From positions 558,001 through 622,000 of the forward strand of contig NZ_CP046120.1 of assembly GCF_009707465.1 (NCBI RefSeq): a DNA stretch of 64,000 bases. Reading direction: 5' to 3'. This document shows, one piece after another, positions 26,669-35,632 of this stretch. The position numbers were made by a program, and so were the translations under genes. The DNA is from Novosphingobium sp. Gsoil 351 (GTDB taxonomy: Bacteria; Pseudomonadota; Alphaproteobacteria; Sphingomonadales; Sphingomonadaceae). Within the stretch, counting starts at the first letter, position 1, and every line of letters begins with the position of its first letter. The notes beneath the pieces were generated by a model that was not told where the DNA came from, did no database searches, and worked only from the letters and a program-made list of their open reading frames with translations.

Positions 26669-27460
26669 ATGGCCAGCGCGCCGCAGCCCAACCTTCCCCT
26701 GTTCTACAAAGACCTGATGCCGCTCAACAGCCGCGATCACGGTACCTGGCGCGCACGCAGCATGGACAGCGCGCCGTGGCTGGTTGGTCAGCACGCGATC
26801 CCGCTGACGGTCGAGGAATTTCCGCAAGCGCAGCGCCACTTCCCGATCATCTTCGCAAGCGGCGAGAACCCGGTGCCGCTGGCGCTGATGGGCCTCAACG
26901 AGGGCGTCAACGTGTTCGTAAACGAAGACGGCAAGATCGACACCCCGATCTACCTGCCCGCCTATGTCCGGCGCTATCCTTTTCTGCTCGCCAAGCTGAC
27001 TCCCGAAACCCAGGAATTGTCGCTGTGCTTCGATCCGTCGAGCGACCTGGTCGGTGATTTCTCCGACGGCGAACAGCTTTTCGAGGACAACCAGCCGAGC
27101 CAGTCGACCCAGAACGCGCTTAACTTCTGTGAGAGCTTCGAACAGGCCGGACAGCGTACCGGCGCGTTCATCGAGGAACTCCAGAAGCACGAACTGCTCA
27201 TGGAAGGCGAAGTGGCGATCCAGCAGGACGGCATCGAGCAGCCGTTCGTCTATCGCGGCTTCCAGATGGTCAACCAGGAGAAGCTCAAAGAGGTCCGCGG
27301 CGACGTGCTGCGTGGCTGGAACCAGAGCGGGCTGCTGCCGCTGATCCACGCCCACCTGTTTTCGCTCGACCTGATGCGCGAAATCTTCTCGCGCCAGCAA
27401 GCGCTGGGCAAGGGCCCCGCAATTCCGGCCCCGCAAGTTACCGCTGCAACCGTCAACTAA
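26669..27460 (+). CDS. SapC family protein
   Basis: A 263-residue protein of the SapC family (PF07277). The sequence is typical: LFYKDLMPLNSRDHGTWR at the N-terminus, HAIPLTVEEFPQAQRHFPIIF, ALMGLNEGVNVFVNEDG, YLPAYVRRYPFLL and MVNQEKLKEVRGDVLRGWNQ near the C-terminus. Despite the name it is unrelated to ABC permease SapC; it is found mostly in alpha- and gammaproteobacteria near TonB receptors or tryptophan halogenases, with no proven role. ATG 26669 follows GGAGAGAA. No such partner is adjacent here. Confidence 0.92.
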   Translation: MASAPQPNLPLFYKDLMPLNSRDHGTWRARSMDSAPWLVGQHAIPLTVEEFPQAQRHFPIIFASGENPVPLALMGLNEGVNVFVNEDGKIDTPIYLPAYVRRYPFLLAKLTPETQELSLCFDPSSDLVGDFSDGEQLFEDNQPSQSTQNALNFCESFEQAGQRTGAFIEELQKHELLMEGEVAIQQDGIEQPFVYRGFQMVNQEKLKEVRGDVLRGWNQSGLLPLIHAHLFSLDLMREIFSRQQALGKGPAIPAPQVTAATVN

Positions 27461-27516
27461 GCAACGTCGCCCGGCAAAAGCTTCAAACAGCGGGATATTT
27501 TTTCCCGAACGAACTC

Positions 27517-27545
27517 TTGTCAGGCATGAATTGCGGGCCTATCTT
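27517..27545 (+). promoter_or_regulatory. Predicted sigma-70 promoter of the small RNA
   Basis: TTGTCA at 27517-27522 and TATCTT at 27540-27545 are separated by exactly 17 bases. This is a near-consensus -35/-10 pair in an intergenic region, and it points to a transcript starting near 27552. Confidence 0.65.
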
Positions 27546-27551
27546 GCAGTA

Positions 27552-27655
27552 GTTCGGCTGGCGCTCCCCTCATGGCCCAGTCGGATTTGGTGCACGCGAG
27601 TGCACCTCCTCCCTGAACCTTGGCCACCTGGTGCGATTGCACCAGGTGGTTTTTT
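27552..27655 (+). ncRNA. Predicted small regulatory RNA with anti-Shine-Dalgarno motif
   Basis: Between sapC and the convergent amidohydrolase gene lies a compact unit of about 104 nt: a promoter, a hairpin GGTGCAC-GCGA-GTGCACC (27589-27606, GNRA loop), an exposed CCTCCTCCC at 27605-27613, and a strong intrinsic terminator (27624-27655). A second C-rich stretch (GCGCTCCCCTC) precedes the first hairpin, flanked by CTGG and CCAG that can pair. A free CCUCCUCCC is complementary to Shine-Dalgarno sequences, as in several alphaproteobacterial trans-acting sRNAs (e.g. the CcsR 'cuckoo' RNAs). No reading frame is present. The family is not assigned; existence as an sRNA is an inference from architecture. 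Confidence 0.68.
27624..27655 (+). terminator. Strong intrinsic terminator of the small RNA
   Basis: A perfect 11-bp stem (27624-27634 with 27639-27649, CCACCTGGTGC/GCACCAGGTGG) with loop GATT is followed by TTTTTTATT. Only the plus direction has the T-run, so it serves the sRNA or sapC readthrough rather than the convergent gene. Confidence 0.92.
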
Positions 27656-27704
27656 ATTGTCCCTGCGTGTTGCCAGGGTGCGCTTGGGCTGGCCTTGCCG
27701 CGCA

Positions 27705-28652
27705 CTACTCCGCGGCCATCGGCCAGACCCCCGCCCCATTGCCCAGCAACGCGACTTCGGCGGCGAGGCGGCGGACCAGCGTGGCAAGCAGATCGGCGGT
27801 TGCGGCGAACCCCGGCCCGCGCTCGCGAAGGCTGGCGTCGAGATAACTGCGCCGGTCGACCTCGAGCTGAAGCGCATGAAGCCCGCGGCGCGGTGCGGCG
27901 TGGCGATCCAGCGCGTAGCCGCCAGCGTAAGGACGATTGTGCGCCGCGCGCGCGCCGGCCTCGGCGAAACAGGCGAACGCAGTGGCGACCAGGCCGCCGT
28001 CGCTGGTCGCGCCGAAACGGTCGCCGACGACGAACTCGGCCGCCGCATTGGCTCCGGCGCGCTCGCCCAGCGGGGGCATCGAGTGGAGATCTAGCAACAG
28101 CGCGGCGCCCCAGCGATTGCGCAGACCGGCAAGCTCTGCGGCGACGCGGGCGTGGTAGGGGGCGTGGATTCCTGCGATCCGGGCTTCCAGCTCGGCATGA
28201 TCGAGGCGGCCGCGCCAGACTTCGCCCAGTCCCGGCACCCGCCGCGGAATAAGGCCCAGTCCGCTGCGCGCGCGCCGTCCCGGCGGCGGATGCGTGGTGC
28301 GCATCGCGGGCCGTCCGGCGATCATCTCCCAATCGACATCGTCAGCGGCGCGGTTGAGATCGAGCATCGCACGCGGAGCGTGCGCGACGACCAGCGCCGC
28401 CCCGGTCTGCGCCGCGACCGCGCTGCCGAGTTCGTCGACCAGCCGATCCTCCAGGCGCAGCGCCGCCCGCTGCGGCTCGCGCATCGCCGAGGTGAGCGCG
28501 GGGGGATAGATCCGCCCGGCGTGCGGTACCGCGATAAGGACGGGGATCGGCGAAGCGGCGCTGGCGTGGATCGCGAACGCGGGTGCGCCCGCCGCTCCCG
28601 GTATTTCGCCCCCGAAGCTGAGCGAGTCGGCGGATGAGACGGCAAGTTCCAT
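27705..28652 (-). CDS. N-formylglutamate amidohydrolase family protein
   Basis: A 315-residue protein of the N-formylglutamate amidohydrolase family (PF05013), related to HutG of histidine breakdown, which splits N-formylglutamate to formate and glutamate. Conserved blocks are VLIAVPHAGRIYPPAL, RLEDRLVDEL, VAHAPRAMLDLNRAADDVDW, LLLDLHSMPPLGE, and later RPYAGGYALDRHAAP with ALQLEVDRRSYLD. No hut genes lie nearby, so it may act on another N-acyl amino acid. It is divergent from cpdR and convergent with the small RNA. Confidence 0.88.
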   Translation of the reverse strand: MELAVSSADSLSFGGEIPGAAGAPAFAIHASAASPIPVLIAVPHAGRIYPPALTSAMREPQRAALRLEDRLVDELGSAVAAQTGAALVVAHAPRAMLDLNRAADDVDWEMIAGRPAMRTTHPPPGRRARSGLGLIPRRVPGLGEVWRGRLDHAELEARIAGIHAPYHARVAAELAGLRNRWGAALLLDLHSMPPLGERAGANAAAEFVVGDRFGATSDGGLVATAFACFAEAGARAAHNRPYAGGYALDRHAAPRRGLHALQLEVDRRSYLDASLRERGPGFAATADLLATLVRRLAAEVALLGNGAGVWPMAAE

Positions 28653-28810
28653 TCATCGACAACCTGTCCGGCTAGAGCACGGGTGTCAAAGCGGGTTGTG
28701 CGAATTGGACCCAGGCTACGGCATCGAGGAGCATTTTTGCGGCAGAATTTTAACCCGACGGGGGCTATGGCCTTGCTCCACCCGCCGGAACGCGGACCAG
28801 AAAGGCAGAC

Positions 28811-29188
28811 ATGATCCGGATTCTCGTGGCCGAAGACGAAGAAGCGATGCGCGCCTATCTCGCGCGCGCGCTGCAGAACGCAGGCTACGAGGTGGTCGCG
28901 GTAGATCGCGGCACGCATGCCCTGCCTTACCTTCAAAACGAGCACTTCGACCTGCTGCTGTCGGACATTGTCATGCCCGAGATGGACGGAATCGAGCTCG
29001 CCCAGCGCTGCGCAGAGGTCAGCCCGGCGACCAAGGTCATGTTCATCACCGGGTTCGCCGCGGTTACGCTCAAGGCCAACCGCGAGGCACCGCAGGCGAA
29101 GGTTCTGTCAAAGCCGTTCCACCTCAAGGACCTGGTCATGGAGGTCGAGCGGGTGTTCGGCAGCGAGTCTGCGATCGGGAGCCGGTGA
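28811..29188 (+). CDS. cpdR: Single-domain response regulator CpdR
   Basis: A stand-alone receiver-domain protein of 125 residues that matches CpdR. In Caulobacter, unphosphorylated CpdR localises ClpXP to the pole and primes it for CtrA and PdeA degradation; phosphate comes from CckA through ChpT. Residues seen: acidic pocket VAEDEEAM (Asp9/Glu10), phospho-acceptor Asp in LLSDIVMPEMDGIEL (about 51-65), MFITGFAAVTLK with the Thr/Ser position, and Lys in VLSKPFHLKDLVMEVERVF. The last block is nearly diagnostic for CpdR. There is no output domain. A cckA gene lies 22 kb away in the same window. Confidence 0.93.
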   Translation: MIRILVAEDEEAMRAYLARALQNAGYEVVAVDRGTHALPYLQNEHFDLLLSDIVMPEMDGIELAQRCAEVSPATKVMFITGFAAVTLKANREAPQAKVLSKPFHLKDLVMEVERVFGSESAIGSR

Positions 29189-29273
29189 CCATGCGATTCT
29201 GGCCGCTTGCCAGCACACGGGAGCCTCGTTAAAGGCGCTCCCCTGCCCGCTGCTGCGGGCCGCCGGATGGTGC

Positions 29274-29348
29274 GGGCGTATAGCTCAGTGGTAGAGCACT
29301 ATGTTGACATCGTAGGGGTCGCAAGTTCAATCCTTGCTACGCCCACCA
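29274..29348 (+). tRNA. tRNA-Val (anticodon GAC)
   Basis: A complete cloverleaf of 75 nt including an encoded CCA. Acceptor stem GGGCGTA (29274-29280) pairs with TACGCCC (29338-29344), discriminator A. D arm GCTC-AGTGGTA-GAGC, anticodon stem CTATG/CGTAG with loop TTGACAT, anticodon GAC at 29306-29308, and T arm GCAAG-TTCAATC-CTTGC. A terminator follows directly. Confidence 0.96.
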
Positions 29349-29352
29349 TCGC

Positions 29353-29382
29353 AAAAGGCCCCGGAATTCCGGGGCCTTTTTC
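29353..29382 (+). terminator. Intrinsic terminator after tRNA-Val
   Basis: A 12-bp stem, AAAAGGCCCCGG with CCGGGGCCTTTT around loop AATT, running into TTTTTC. It is symmetric enough to work for the convergent enoyl-CoA hydratase gene, whose stop is at 29392, as well. Confidence 0.92.
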
Positions 29383-29391
29383 GTTTGGCGA

Positions 29392-30150
29392 TCAGGTGCC
29401 CGTCCAGTTTGGCTTACGCTTTTCGGCAAAAGCGGTCGCGCCTTCGCGGGCGTCGTTGGTCATGAACAGATTGCCCAGCACCTCGTTCTGCTTGTCCCAC
29501 ATCTCGCTGTCGGACCAGTGGAACGAGTTGCGCACCACTTCCTTCGACTTGATGATCGCCAGCGGGCCGTTTTCGACGATCCGCCGCGCCAGTTCCTTCG
29601 CGCCTTCGAGCGACGGGCCATCGACCACGCGATTGACGAAGCCGAGTTCGTAGGCGCGCCGGGCGTCCATGAAATCGCCGGTCAGCGCCAGTTCCATGGC
29701 GATCCGCGGCGGAATCTGGCGGGGTAGCTTGATCAGGCCGCCTGCCGCCGCCGCGAGGCCCCGCTTGACCTCGGGAATGCCGAATTTCGCGCCGGCATTG
29801 GCAACGATCAGGTCGCACGAAAGCGCCAGTTCCATGCCGCCCGCCAGGGCGTAGCCATCGACCGCGGCGATCACCGGCTTCTTCGGGGTCCATTGGCTGA
29901 GAGCGCCGAAGCCGCGCCCTTCCACCGTGGGCCGCTCGCCCCGCAGGAAGCCCTTCAGATCCATTCCCGAACAGAACGTGCCGCCGGCGCCGGTCAGGAT
30001 CGCCACGCGCAGATCGTTCTCGGCCTCGAGCCGGTCCATCGCCGCGCTGATGCCCTCGGCGGCGGCCTTGCTCATGGCGTTCTTGGCTTCGGGGCGATTG
30101 ATGGTGACGATGAGAATCCCGTCGTCCACCTCGGTCAGCGCTTCGCTCAT
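29392..30150 (-). CDS. Enoyl-CoA hydratase/isomerase (crotonase) family protein
   Basis: A 252-residue crotonase-fold enzyme. The oxyanion-hole blocks are [20 protein letters not shown] and [26 protein letters not shown], followed by [17 protein letters not shown]. In place of one of the two catalytic glutamates of hydratases it has Gly/Ala-rich sequence, while the second acidic position (PEVKRG) is kept, so the activity could be isomerase or hydratase. The start is set at 30150 (MSEALTEV), six bases after GGGAG; ATG 30156 is too close to the same Shine-Dalgarno sequence. It is divergent from icd. Confidence 0.9.
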   Translation of the reverse strand: MSEALTEVDDGILIVTINRPEAKNAMSKAAAEGISAAMDRLEAENDLRVAILTGAGGTFCSGMDLKGFLRGERPTVEGRGFGALSQWTPKKPVIAAVDGYALAGGMELALSCDLIVANAGAKFGIPEVKRGLAAAAGGLIKLPRQIPPRIAMELALTGDFMDARRAYELGFVNRVVDGPSLEGAKELARRIVENGPLAIIKSKEVVRNSFHWSDSEMWDKQNEVLGNLFMTNDAREGATAFAEKRKPNWTGT

Positions 30151-30301
30151 TGCCATCTCCCAGTCCTTTAATCGTGCGGTTAAACGACTTGCCGTCAAGG
30201 GCTCGCGCTGTCTAGCCCGAGATCGGCTCGCCGCCGCCTTGCGCGGCGGTCCACCCGTGCTAAGAGGCCTCGGGTTCCATCTCCCCGGGGGCGAGTTCGA
30301 C

Positions 30302-31519
30302 ATGGCGAAGATCAAGGTAAAGAACCCCATCGTCGAGATCGACGGCGACGAGATGACCCGGATCATCTGGCAGTGGATCCGCGAGCGGTTGATCCTCCCC
30401 TACCTCGACATCGAGCTCAAGTATTACGACCTTTCGGTCGAGAACCGCGACGCCACCGCCGATCATGTCACGGTCGAATCCGCCAACGCGATCCACAGGT
30501 ATGGCGTCGGGGTGAAGTGCGCGACGATCACCCCGGACGAAGGCCGGGTGAAGGAATTCAACCTCAAGCGGATGTGGAAGAGCCCCAACGGCACGATCCG
30601 CAACATCCTGGGCGGCGTGGTCTTCCGCGAACCGATCGTGATCAGCAACATCCCGCGGCTGGTGCCCGGATGGACCGATCCGATCGTGGTCGGCCGCCAT
30701 GCATTCGGCGACCAGTACAAAGCGACCGATTTCGTCGTTCCCGGCCCCGGCAAGCTGCGCCTGGTGTTCGAGGGCGACGACGGTACGGTGATCGACGAGG
30801 AAGTGTTCCAATACCCCTCGGGCGGTGTAGCGCTCGCCATGTACAACCTCGACGATTCGATCCGCGATTTCGCGCGCGCCAGCTTCAACTATGGCCTCGG
30901 GCTCAAGTGGCCGGTGTACCTGTCGACCAAGAACACCATCCTCAAGGCCTACGACGGGCGTTTCAAGGACCTGTTTCAGGAGGTGTTCGACACCGAGGGC
31001 TTCAAGGAACGGTTCGCCGAGGCGAAGATCGTCTACGAGCACCGGCTGATCGACGACATGGTCGCCTCCGCGCTCAAGTGGAGCGGCAAGTTTGTGTGGG
31101 CGTGCAAGAACTACGACGGCGACGTCCAGTCGGATACTGTCGCGCAAGGGTTCGGCAGCCTGGGCCTGATGACCAGCGTTCTGATGAGCCCCGACGGCAA
31201 GACGATTGAGGCGGAAGCCGCGCATGGCACGATCACCCGCCACTATCGCCAGCACCAGCAGGGCAAGGCGACCTCGTCCAACCCCATCGCCAGCATCTTC
31301 GCCTGGACCCGCGCGTTGATCTACCGCGGCCGCTTCGACGGTACCCCCGAGGTGGTCAAGTTCGCCGAAACGCTCGAGCAGGTTTGCATCGAGACGGTCG
31401 AGAGCGGCGCGATGACCAAGGATCTGGCGATACTGATCGGTCCCGACCAGACGTGGATGACCACCGAGCAATTCTTCGAGGCGATCGTGAACAACCTCGA
31501 GGAGCGAATGGGGGCCTAG
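30302..31519 (+). CDS. icd: Isocitrate dehydrogenase (NADP+)
   Basis: NADP-dependent isocitrate dehydrogenase of the TCA cycle, making 2-oxoglutarate, CO2 and NADPH. The 405-residue protein is of the eukaryote-like type II homodimer, common in alphaproteobacteria: [18 protein letters not shown] at the N-terminus, [34 protein letters not shown], the substrate-binding arginines in that region, [19 protein letters not shown] with metal-binding aspartates, and [17 protein letters not shown] near the C-terminus. ATG 30302 begins MAKIKVKNP. It overlaps the convergent FAD monooxygenase gene by four bases at a shared CTAG. Confidence 0.97.
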   Translation: MAKIKVKNPIVEIDGDEMTRIIWQWIRERLILPYLDIELKYYDLSVENRDATADHVTVESANAIHRYGVGVKCATITPDEGRVKEFNLKRMWKSPNGTIRNILGGVVFREPIVISNIPRLVPGWTDPIVVGRHAFGDQYKATDFVVPGPGKLRLVFEGDDGTVIDEEVFQYPSGGVALAMYNLDDSIRDFARASFNYGLGLKWPVYLSTKNTILKAYDGRFKDLFQEVFDTEGFKERFAEAKIVYEHRLIDDMVASALKWSGKFVWACKNYDGDVQSDTVAQGFGSLGLMTSVLMSPDGKTIEAEAAHGTITRHYRQHQQGKATSSNPIASIFAWTRALIYRGRFDGTPEVVKFAETLEQVCIETVESGAMTKDLAILIGPDQTWMTTEQFFEAIVNNLEERMGA

Positions 31520-32721
31520 CCCCGAGGGCTCCTCACATGCTCCTGCCGAATACCGTGCCCAATGAAATAGCCCGGAATCCTGCGTAGGGGCGGGAATCGA
31601 TCGAGCAGCCGCATCGCCAGCGGCGGTTCTTCGGGCATTTTCATCGTCCCCTCGATCAGCGGCTTCAATACGCGTTCGTGGATCGTGCGTTGCGCGCCCT
31701 GGATCAGCCGGGTCGGCAGCATCCGCCGGCCTTGAACACGGTGGAGCAAGCGGTCGGTGTCCTCGCAGCCACGCAGCGCCAGCGCGAGTTCGTTCGCAGC
31801 GCAAACCGCGTCCTGGATCGCCAAGTTGATCCCGATCCCACCGACCGGGCTCATCGCGTGCGCGGCGTCGCCGATCGCGAGCAGGCCGGGCTTATGCCAG
31901 CGGGTCAGACGGTCGAGCGAAACCGATAGCAGGCTGACCTTGTCCCAATCGGGCAGCGCCGCTTCGAGATCGCCGAGATCGGGTGCGGCGGCGCGCAAGT
32001 CGTCGCGGAAAGCGGCGATGCCGCGCGCCTTGATCGCCTCGCCGCCGCCCTTGGCGATCACGAACGCGCACTGCCAGTAGTCGCCGCGGTCGATCAGCAC
32101 GATCAGCCGGTATCCGCGCACGGCGCCGCGCAGGCCGGATGCCGACCCGGGCGGCTTGGGCACCGCCACCCAGAACACGTCGATCGGCGAACCCAGGCTT
32201 TCGAGCGGAAGAACCTTTCGTACGATCGAATCGCGCCCATCGGCGGCAATGGTCAGCGTGGCGCGGATTTCCTCGCCGCTTGCCAGCCGCACCCCGGAAA
32301 CGCGCCCGGCTTCCTCCAGATACCCCGCGACCGGCGCCTCCATCCGCAAGCGGAAGGCGGGGAACGCCGCCGCCTCGTCACGCAGAAAATCGAGAAAGTC
32401 CCACTGGGGCATCATTGCGATGAACGGGGCGGGCATCCTGAGGTGGGTAAGGTCGCCGATCTTCATCGGCTGTCCGTTCCAACTGATTTCCGCGCCCTCG
32501 ATCCGGGTGTGCGGGCGTTGGAGGAACCGCCCGAGCAGGTCCAGCTCGGACAGGATCTCCATCGTCGAGGGATGAACCGTGTCGCCGCGAAAATCGCGGA
32601 AGAAGTCAGCGTGTTTTTCGAGCACCGTCACCGGCACCCCGGCGCGGGCGAGGAGAAAGCCGCACATCATCCCCGCGGGTCCGCCCCCGGCAATCACAAC
32701 CCTTCGGACCGAGTTCGACAT
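31516..32721 (-). CDS. FAD-dependent monooxygenase (PHBH/UbiH superfamily)
   Basis: A 401-residue group A flavoprotein monooxygenase or oxidoreductase. Motifs: dinucleotide fold [21 protein letters not shown], the Asp-Gly motif near [15 protein letters not shown], and the FAD/ribityl motif [26 protein letters not shown]. The PxxGxG-like C-terminus and length suggest an aromatic hydroxylase or quinone-type substrate that cannot be named. The start at 32721 gives [17 protein letters not shown]; the 49 residues upstream lack conserved features and are excluded. Divergent from the Kef-type antiporter. Confidence 0.88.
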   Translation of the reverse strand: MSNSVRRVVIAGGGPAGMMCGFLLARAGVPVTVLEKHADFFRDFRGDTVHPSTMEILSELDLLGRFLQRPHTRIEGAEISWNGQPMKIGDLTHLRMPAPFIAMMPQWDFLDFLRDEAAAFPAFRLRMEAPVAGYLEEAGRVSGVRLASGEEIRATLTIAADGRDSIVRKVLPLESLGSPIDVFWVAVPKPPGSASGLRGAVRGYRLIVLIDRGDYWQCAFVIAKGGGEAIKARGIAAFRDDLRAAAPDLGDLEAALPDWDKVSLLSVSLDRLTRWHKPGLLAIGDAAHAMSPVGGIGINLAIQDAVCAANELALALRGCEDTDRLLHRVQGRRMLPTRLIQGAQRTIHERVLKPLIEGTMKMPEEPPLAMRLLDRFPPLRRIPGYFIGHGIRQEHVRSPRG

Positions 32722-33000
32722 GCGTTTGCTATGCACCCCGGCCGCCTGCCTCTCAATCGCAAGAATTCGCTTTCCTACGGCGATCGACAACGAGTAACCT
32801 TTTTGGCTATGATTTTTCCTCGAAGTGAACCAATCTGCAGCCGCGGAAGGCCGGGTGCCGAAAGTCACACCGCGTGGCGCGCAAACACCCGGGGTCGCTG
32901 GCGAAAAGCGGGAAAGTCACATCTTTTAACCCGGCGTTTTGCGGTCCACCGCGGCGCACGACTGCGTGACAAACGCGCCGCGTCCGGCCACACGTAAACA

Positions 33001-34794
33001 ATGGCCGGAGAAATCGAACACACCGCCGCACTAAGCGACGCGCTGGTCATCCTCGGTGCCGCCGGGCTGGTGATCCCGGCGTTCGCACGTCTGCGGATCA
33101 CACCGGTCATCGGGTTCATCCTGATCGGAATGCTGGTCGGGCCCTATGGCCTCGGCTCGCTGGTCGGGCAGTATCCGTGGCTTTATCACATAACGATCAG
33201 CAACCCGCAGGCGCTCGCTCCATTCGCCGAGTACGGAATCATTCTGCTTTTGTTTTCGATCGGGCTCGAGCTCTCGTTCAACCGGCTATGGGGGATGCGG
33301 CGGCTGGTGTTCGGGCTGGGTGCAATGGAGTTGCTCGTCTCGGCGGCGCTGATAGCGGCCGCGCTGCTGGTCCTGGGCACGACGTGGCAGGCGGCGCTGA
33401 TCCTGGGCCTTGCCATCGGCTTGTCCTCGACCGCCCTGGTGCTGCCGATCTCGGGCACCCAATCTCCGGTCGGCAAAGCTGCGCTCGCGATGCTGCTGTT
33501 CGAGGACATCGCGTTGGTCCCGATCATCTTCCTGACCGGCGCGATCGCGCCCTACGCGGGAGAGGAAGGCTGGGGACCGATCCTGAAAACGCTCGGCTGG
33601 GGCGCGCTGGTGATCGGCGCGATGCTGGTGGTTGGGCGATACGCCCTGCCCCGGCTGTTCGCGCAGGCCGCACGGACCAAAAGCCCCGAACTGTTCCTCG
33701 CCGCCAGCCTGCTGGTGGTGATCGTCGCCAGCCTCGCCACCGGCGCAGTTGGGCTCAGCCCGATTATGGGCGCGTTGCTCGCCGGACTGCTGATCGCCGA
33801 GACCGAATATCACGGCGAGGTCGAGCAGATCACCGCGCCGTTCAAGGGCCTGGCGCTCGGGGTGTTCCTCCTGACCATCGGCATGGGAATCGACTTTGCG
33901 TTCGTTGCCGAGCGCTGGGCCGGACTGCTGGCGGCGATCAGCGCAGTGATCGTCCTCAAGGCCGTCGTCACCGCCGTGCTGCTGAAACTGATGGGTGCGG
34001 GCCGCGGCACCGCGACCGAGACCGGCATTCTGATGTCTAGCCCGTCCGAAACCACGCTGATCGTGCTCACCGCGGCGCTGGCAGCACGGTTGATCAACAC
34101 CGAGGCCGCGCAGTTCTGGCAGGTCGCCACCGCCATCGGGCTGACCGTGACCCCGCTGATGGCCTGGGGTGGCCGCATTCTGGCAAAGCGGCTTGAGGGT
34201 GGCGCGCTACCCCCGTCCGACGCGTTGATCGACGATGCCGAAAGGCATGCAGTGCTGATCGGTTTTGGCCGGGTCGGGCGACTGATCGGCGAAATGCTGA
34301 ACGAGCATGGCCAGCGCTTCGTTGCGATCGATTCCAACCCCGGAATCATCCAGCAGGCCGCACGCGAGGGCTTCCCGGTGATCTATGGCGACGCGGTGCG
34401 TGGGCGGATGATGGATCGACTGGGACTCGACAAGGCGCAGGCGCTGGTGATCACGATGGACGAGCCGGTGGTCGCCGCGCGGATCGTCAAGAACAGCCGG
34501 CAGCGCTATCCCGATCTCCCGATCATCGTGCGAGCGCGCGATGTGGCGCATGCTGCCGAGCTCTATCGCCTGGGAGCGAGCCATGCGGTGCCCGAGACGC
34601 TCGAAAGCTCGCTGCAGCTCAGCGAGGCGGTGCTGGTCGACATCGGCTTCGCGATGGGTCCGGTGATCGCCTCGATTCACGAAAAGCGCGACGAGTTCCG
34701 CGCGCAGATCCAGCACGACGGCGAGTTGGCCGAGTTACCCAGGTTGCGCAGCAGCAAGCTGGTCGACCGAAAGCCGTTGCCTTCGGGCGGATAG
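33001..34794 (+). CDS. Kef-type K+/H+ antiporter (CPA2) with TrkA-N domain
   Basis: A 597-residue inner-membrane monovalent cation:proton antiporter of the CPA2 family. About twelve hydrophobic segments occupy residues 10-395, including GLSSTALVLPISG and SPSETTLIVLTAAL. A cytoplasmic RCK/TrkA-N domain follows from about 415, with the nucleotide-binding HAVLIGFGRVGRLIGEM, VAIDSNPG and VIYGDAVR. It resembles YbaL/KefB more than KefC-GST-regulated forms: no ancillary KefF/KefG gene is present. Expected role: potassium efflux and pH protection, gated by NAD(H) or a related ligand. Confidence 0.92.
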   Translation: MAGEIEHTAALSDALVILGAAGLVIPAFARLRITPVIGFILIGMLVGPYGLGSLVGQYPWLYHITISNPQALAPFAEYGIILLLFSIGLELSFNRLWGMRRLVFGLGAMELLVSAALIAAALLVLGTTWQAALILGLAIGLSSTALVLPISGTQSPVGKAALAMLLFEDIALVPIIFLTGAIAPYAGEEGWGPILKTLGWGALVIGAMLVVGRYALPRLFAQAARTKSPELFLAASLLVVIVASLATGAVGLSPIMGALLAGLLIAETEYHGEVEQITAPFKGLALGVFLLTIGMGIDFAFVAERWAGLLAAISAVIVLKAVVTAVLLKLMGAGRGTATETGILMSSPSETTLIVLTAALAARLINTEAAQFWQVATAIGLTVTPLMAWGGRILAKRLEGGALPPSDALIDDAERHAVLIGFGRVGRLIGEMLNEHGQRFVAIDSNPGIIQQAAREGFPVIYGDAVRGRMMDRLGLDKAQALVITMDEPVVAARIVKNSRQRYPDLPIIVRARDVAHAAELYRLGASHAVPETLESSLQLSEAVLVDIGFAMGPVIASIHEKRDEFRAQIQHDGELAELPRLRSSKLVDRKPLPSGG

Positions 34795-34849
34795 GCGCGC
34801 ACCATTGTCGAAACCGGGCGCACTTTCCAACTCATCGACGGAGGGTCCG

Positions 34850-35632
34850 ATGGCGACCTTGGCAGCCGACCCGTTATCGCGACCGCACGCCGCCGCGCGT
34901 GATCGCACCTTCCTGGGGCTGGCGATTGTCTCCCTGCTGATCGCGGTGCTCGGTTTCACCCCGACGTACTGGTCGCAGCTGCCCGCGGGGACCACGGACG
35001 TCACGCCCCTGGTTCATCTCCACGCCCTCGTTTTCACAGCCTGGCCGCTGCTGCTGGTCTCGCAGGCCGTGCAGATCGCCCGCGGACGGGTGAAGCACCA
35101 TCGCCTGTGGGGAATGGCGGGTATCTCGCTGGCGACGATGCTGCTGCTCGTCGGGATCGCCACCGCAGTCGCCGCCATGTCCACCCGGCTCGCCCATGGC
35201 GAAGGCGACGCGGCGCGAGCGTTCCTGATCGTGCCGTTCACCGGGGTCAGCGTGTTTTACCTTTATTTCATGGCCGCGGCGTTCAACTTCAACCGCGCCG
35301 ACTGGCACAAGCGGCTGATCATCGTAGCGACCAGCTCCGTGCTTCAGGCCGCGATGGCGCGGTTCTTCTTCTTCGCCAAACATGGTGTTGGTCCGGGGAT
35401 GCGGCCGACTTCGTTCCCCGTAGCCCCGCCAACCGGGCCGCTGGTGGGATCGCTCCTACTCGATCTGCTGCTGATCTACGGAATGGCCGTCGACTGGCGG
35501 CGCGATGGGCGGGTCCACCCGGCGTGGCTGTGGGGCTTGGGCGGACTGCTGATCGTCCAGTTCGGACGCGCTCCGTTCAGCCACACCGCGGCGTGGCTCG
35601 GGTTCGCGGATTGGCTGACGCGGTTTGCCTAG
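34850..35632 (+). CDS. Multi-pass membrane protein of unknown function
   Basis: A 260-residue inner-membrane protein with about seven hydrophobic segments. Start at ATG 34850, preceded by GGAGGG. Conserved-looking histidines sit at the edges of helices: [28 protein letters not shown] and [14 protein letters not shown], a pattern seen in some haem-binding or quinone-linked membrane proteins, but I recognise no named family. The C-terminus has a short [16 protein letters not shown]. It follows the antiporter by 55 bp and shares a CTAG overlap with the convergent glsA stop. Confidence 0.8.
   Translation: MATLAADPLSRPHAAARDRTFLGLAIVSLLIAVLGFTPTYWSQLPAGTTDVTPLVHLHALVFTAWPLLLVSQAVQIARGRVKHHRLWGMAGISLATMLLLVGIATAVAAMSTRLAHGEGDAARAFLIVPFTGVSVFYLYFMAAAFNFNRADWHKRLIIVATSSVLQAAMARFFFFAKHGVGPGMRPTSFPVAPPTGPLVGSLLLDLLLIYGMAVDWRRDGRVHPAWLWGLGGLLIVQFGRAPFSHTAAWLGFADWLTRFA

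Noticed and set aside
30260..31804. 514-codon minus-strand frame opposite icd
   Set aside because: Mirror frame of icd with no motif and unusual Asp/His/Val bias.
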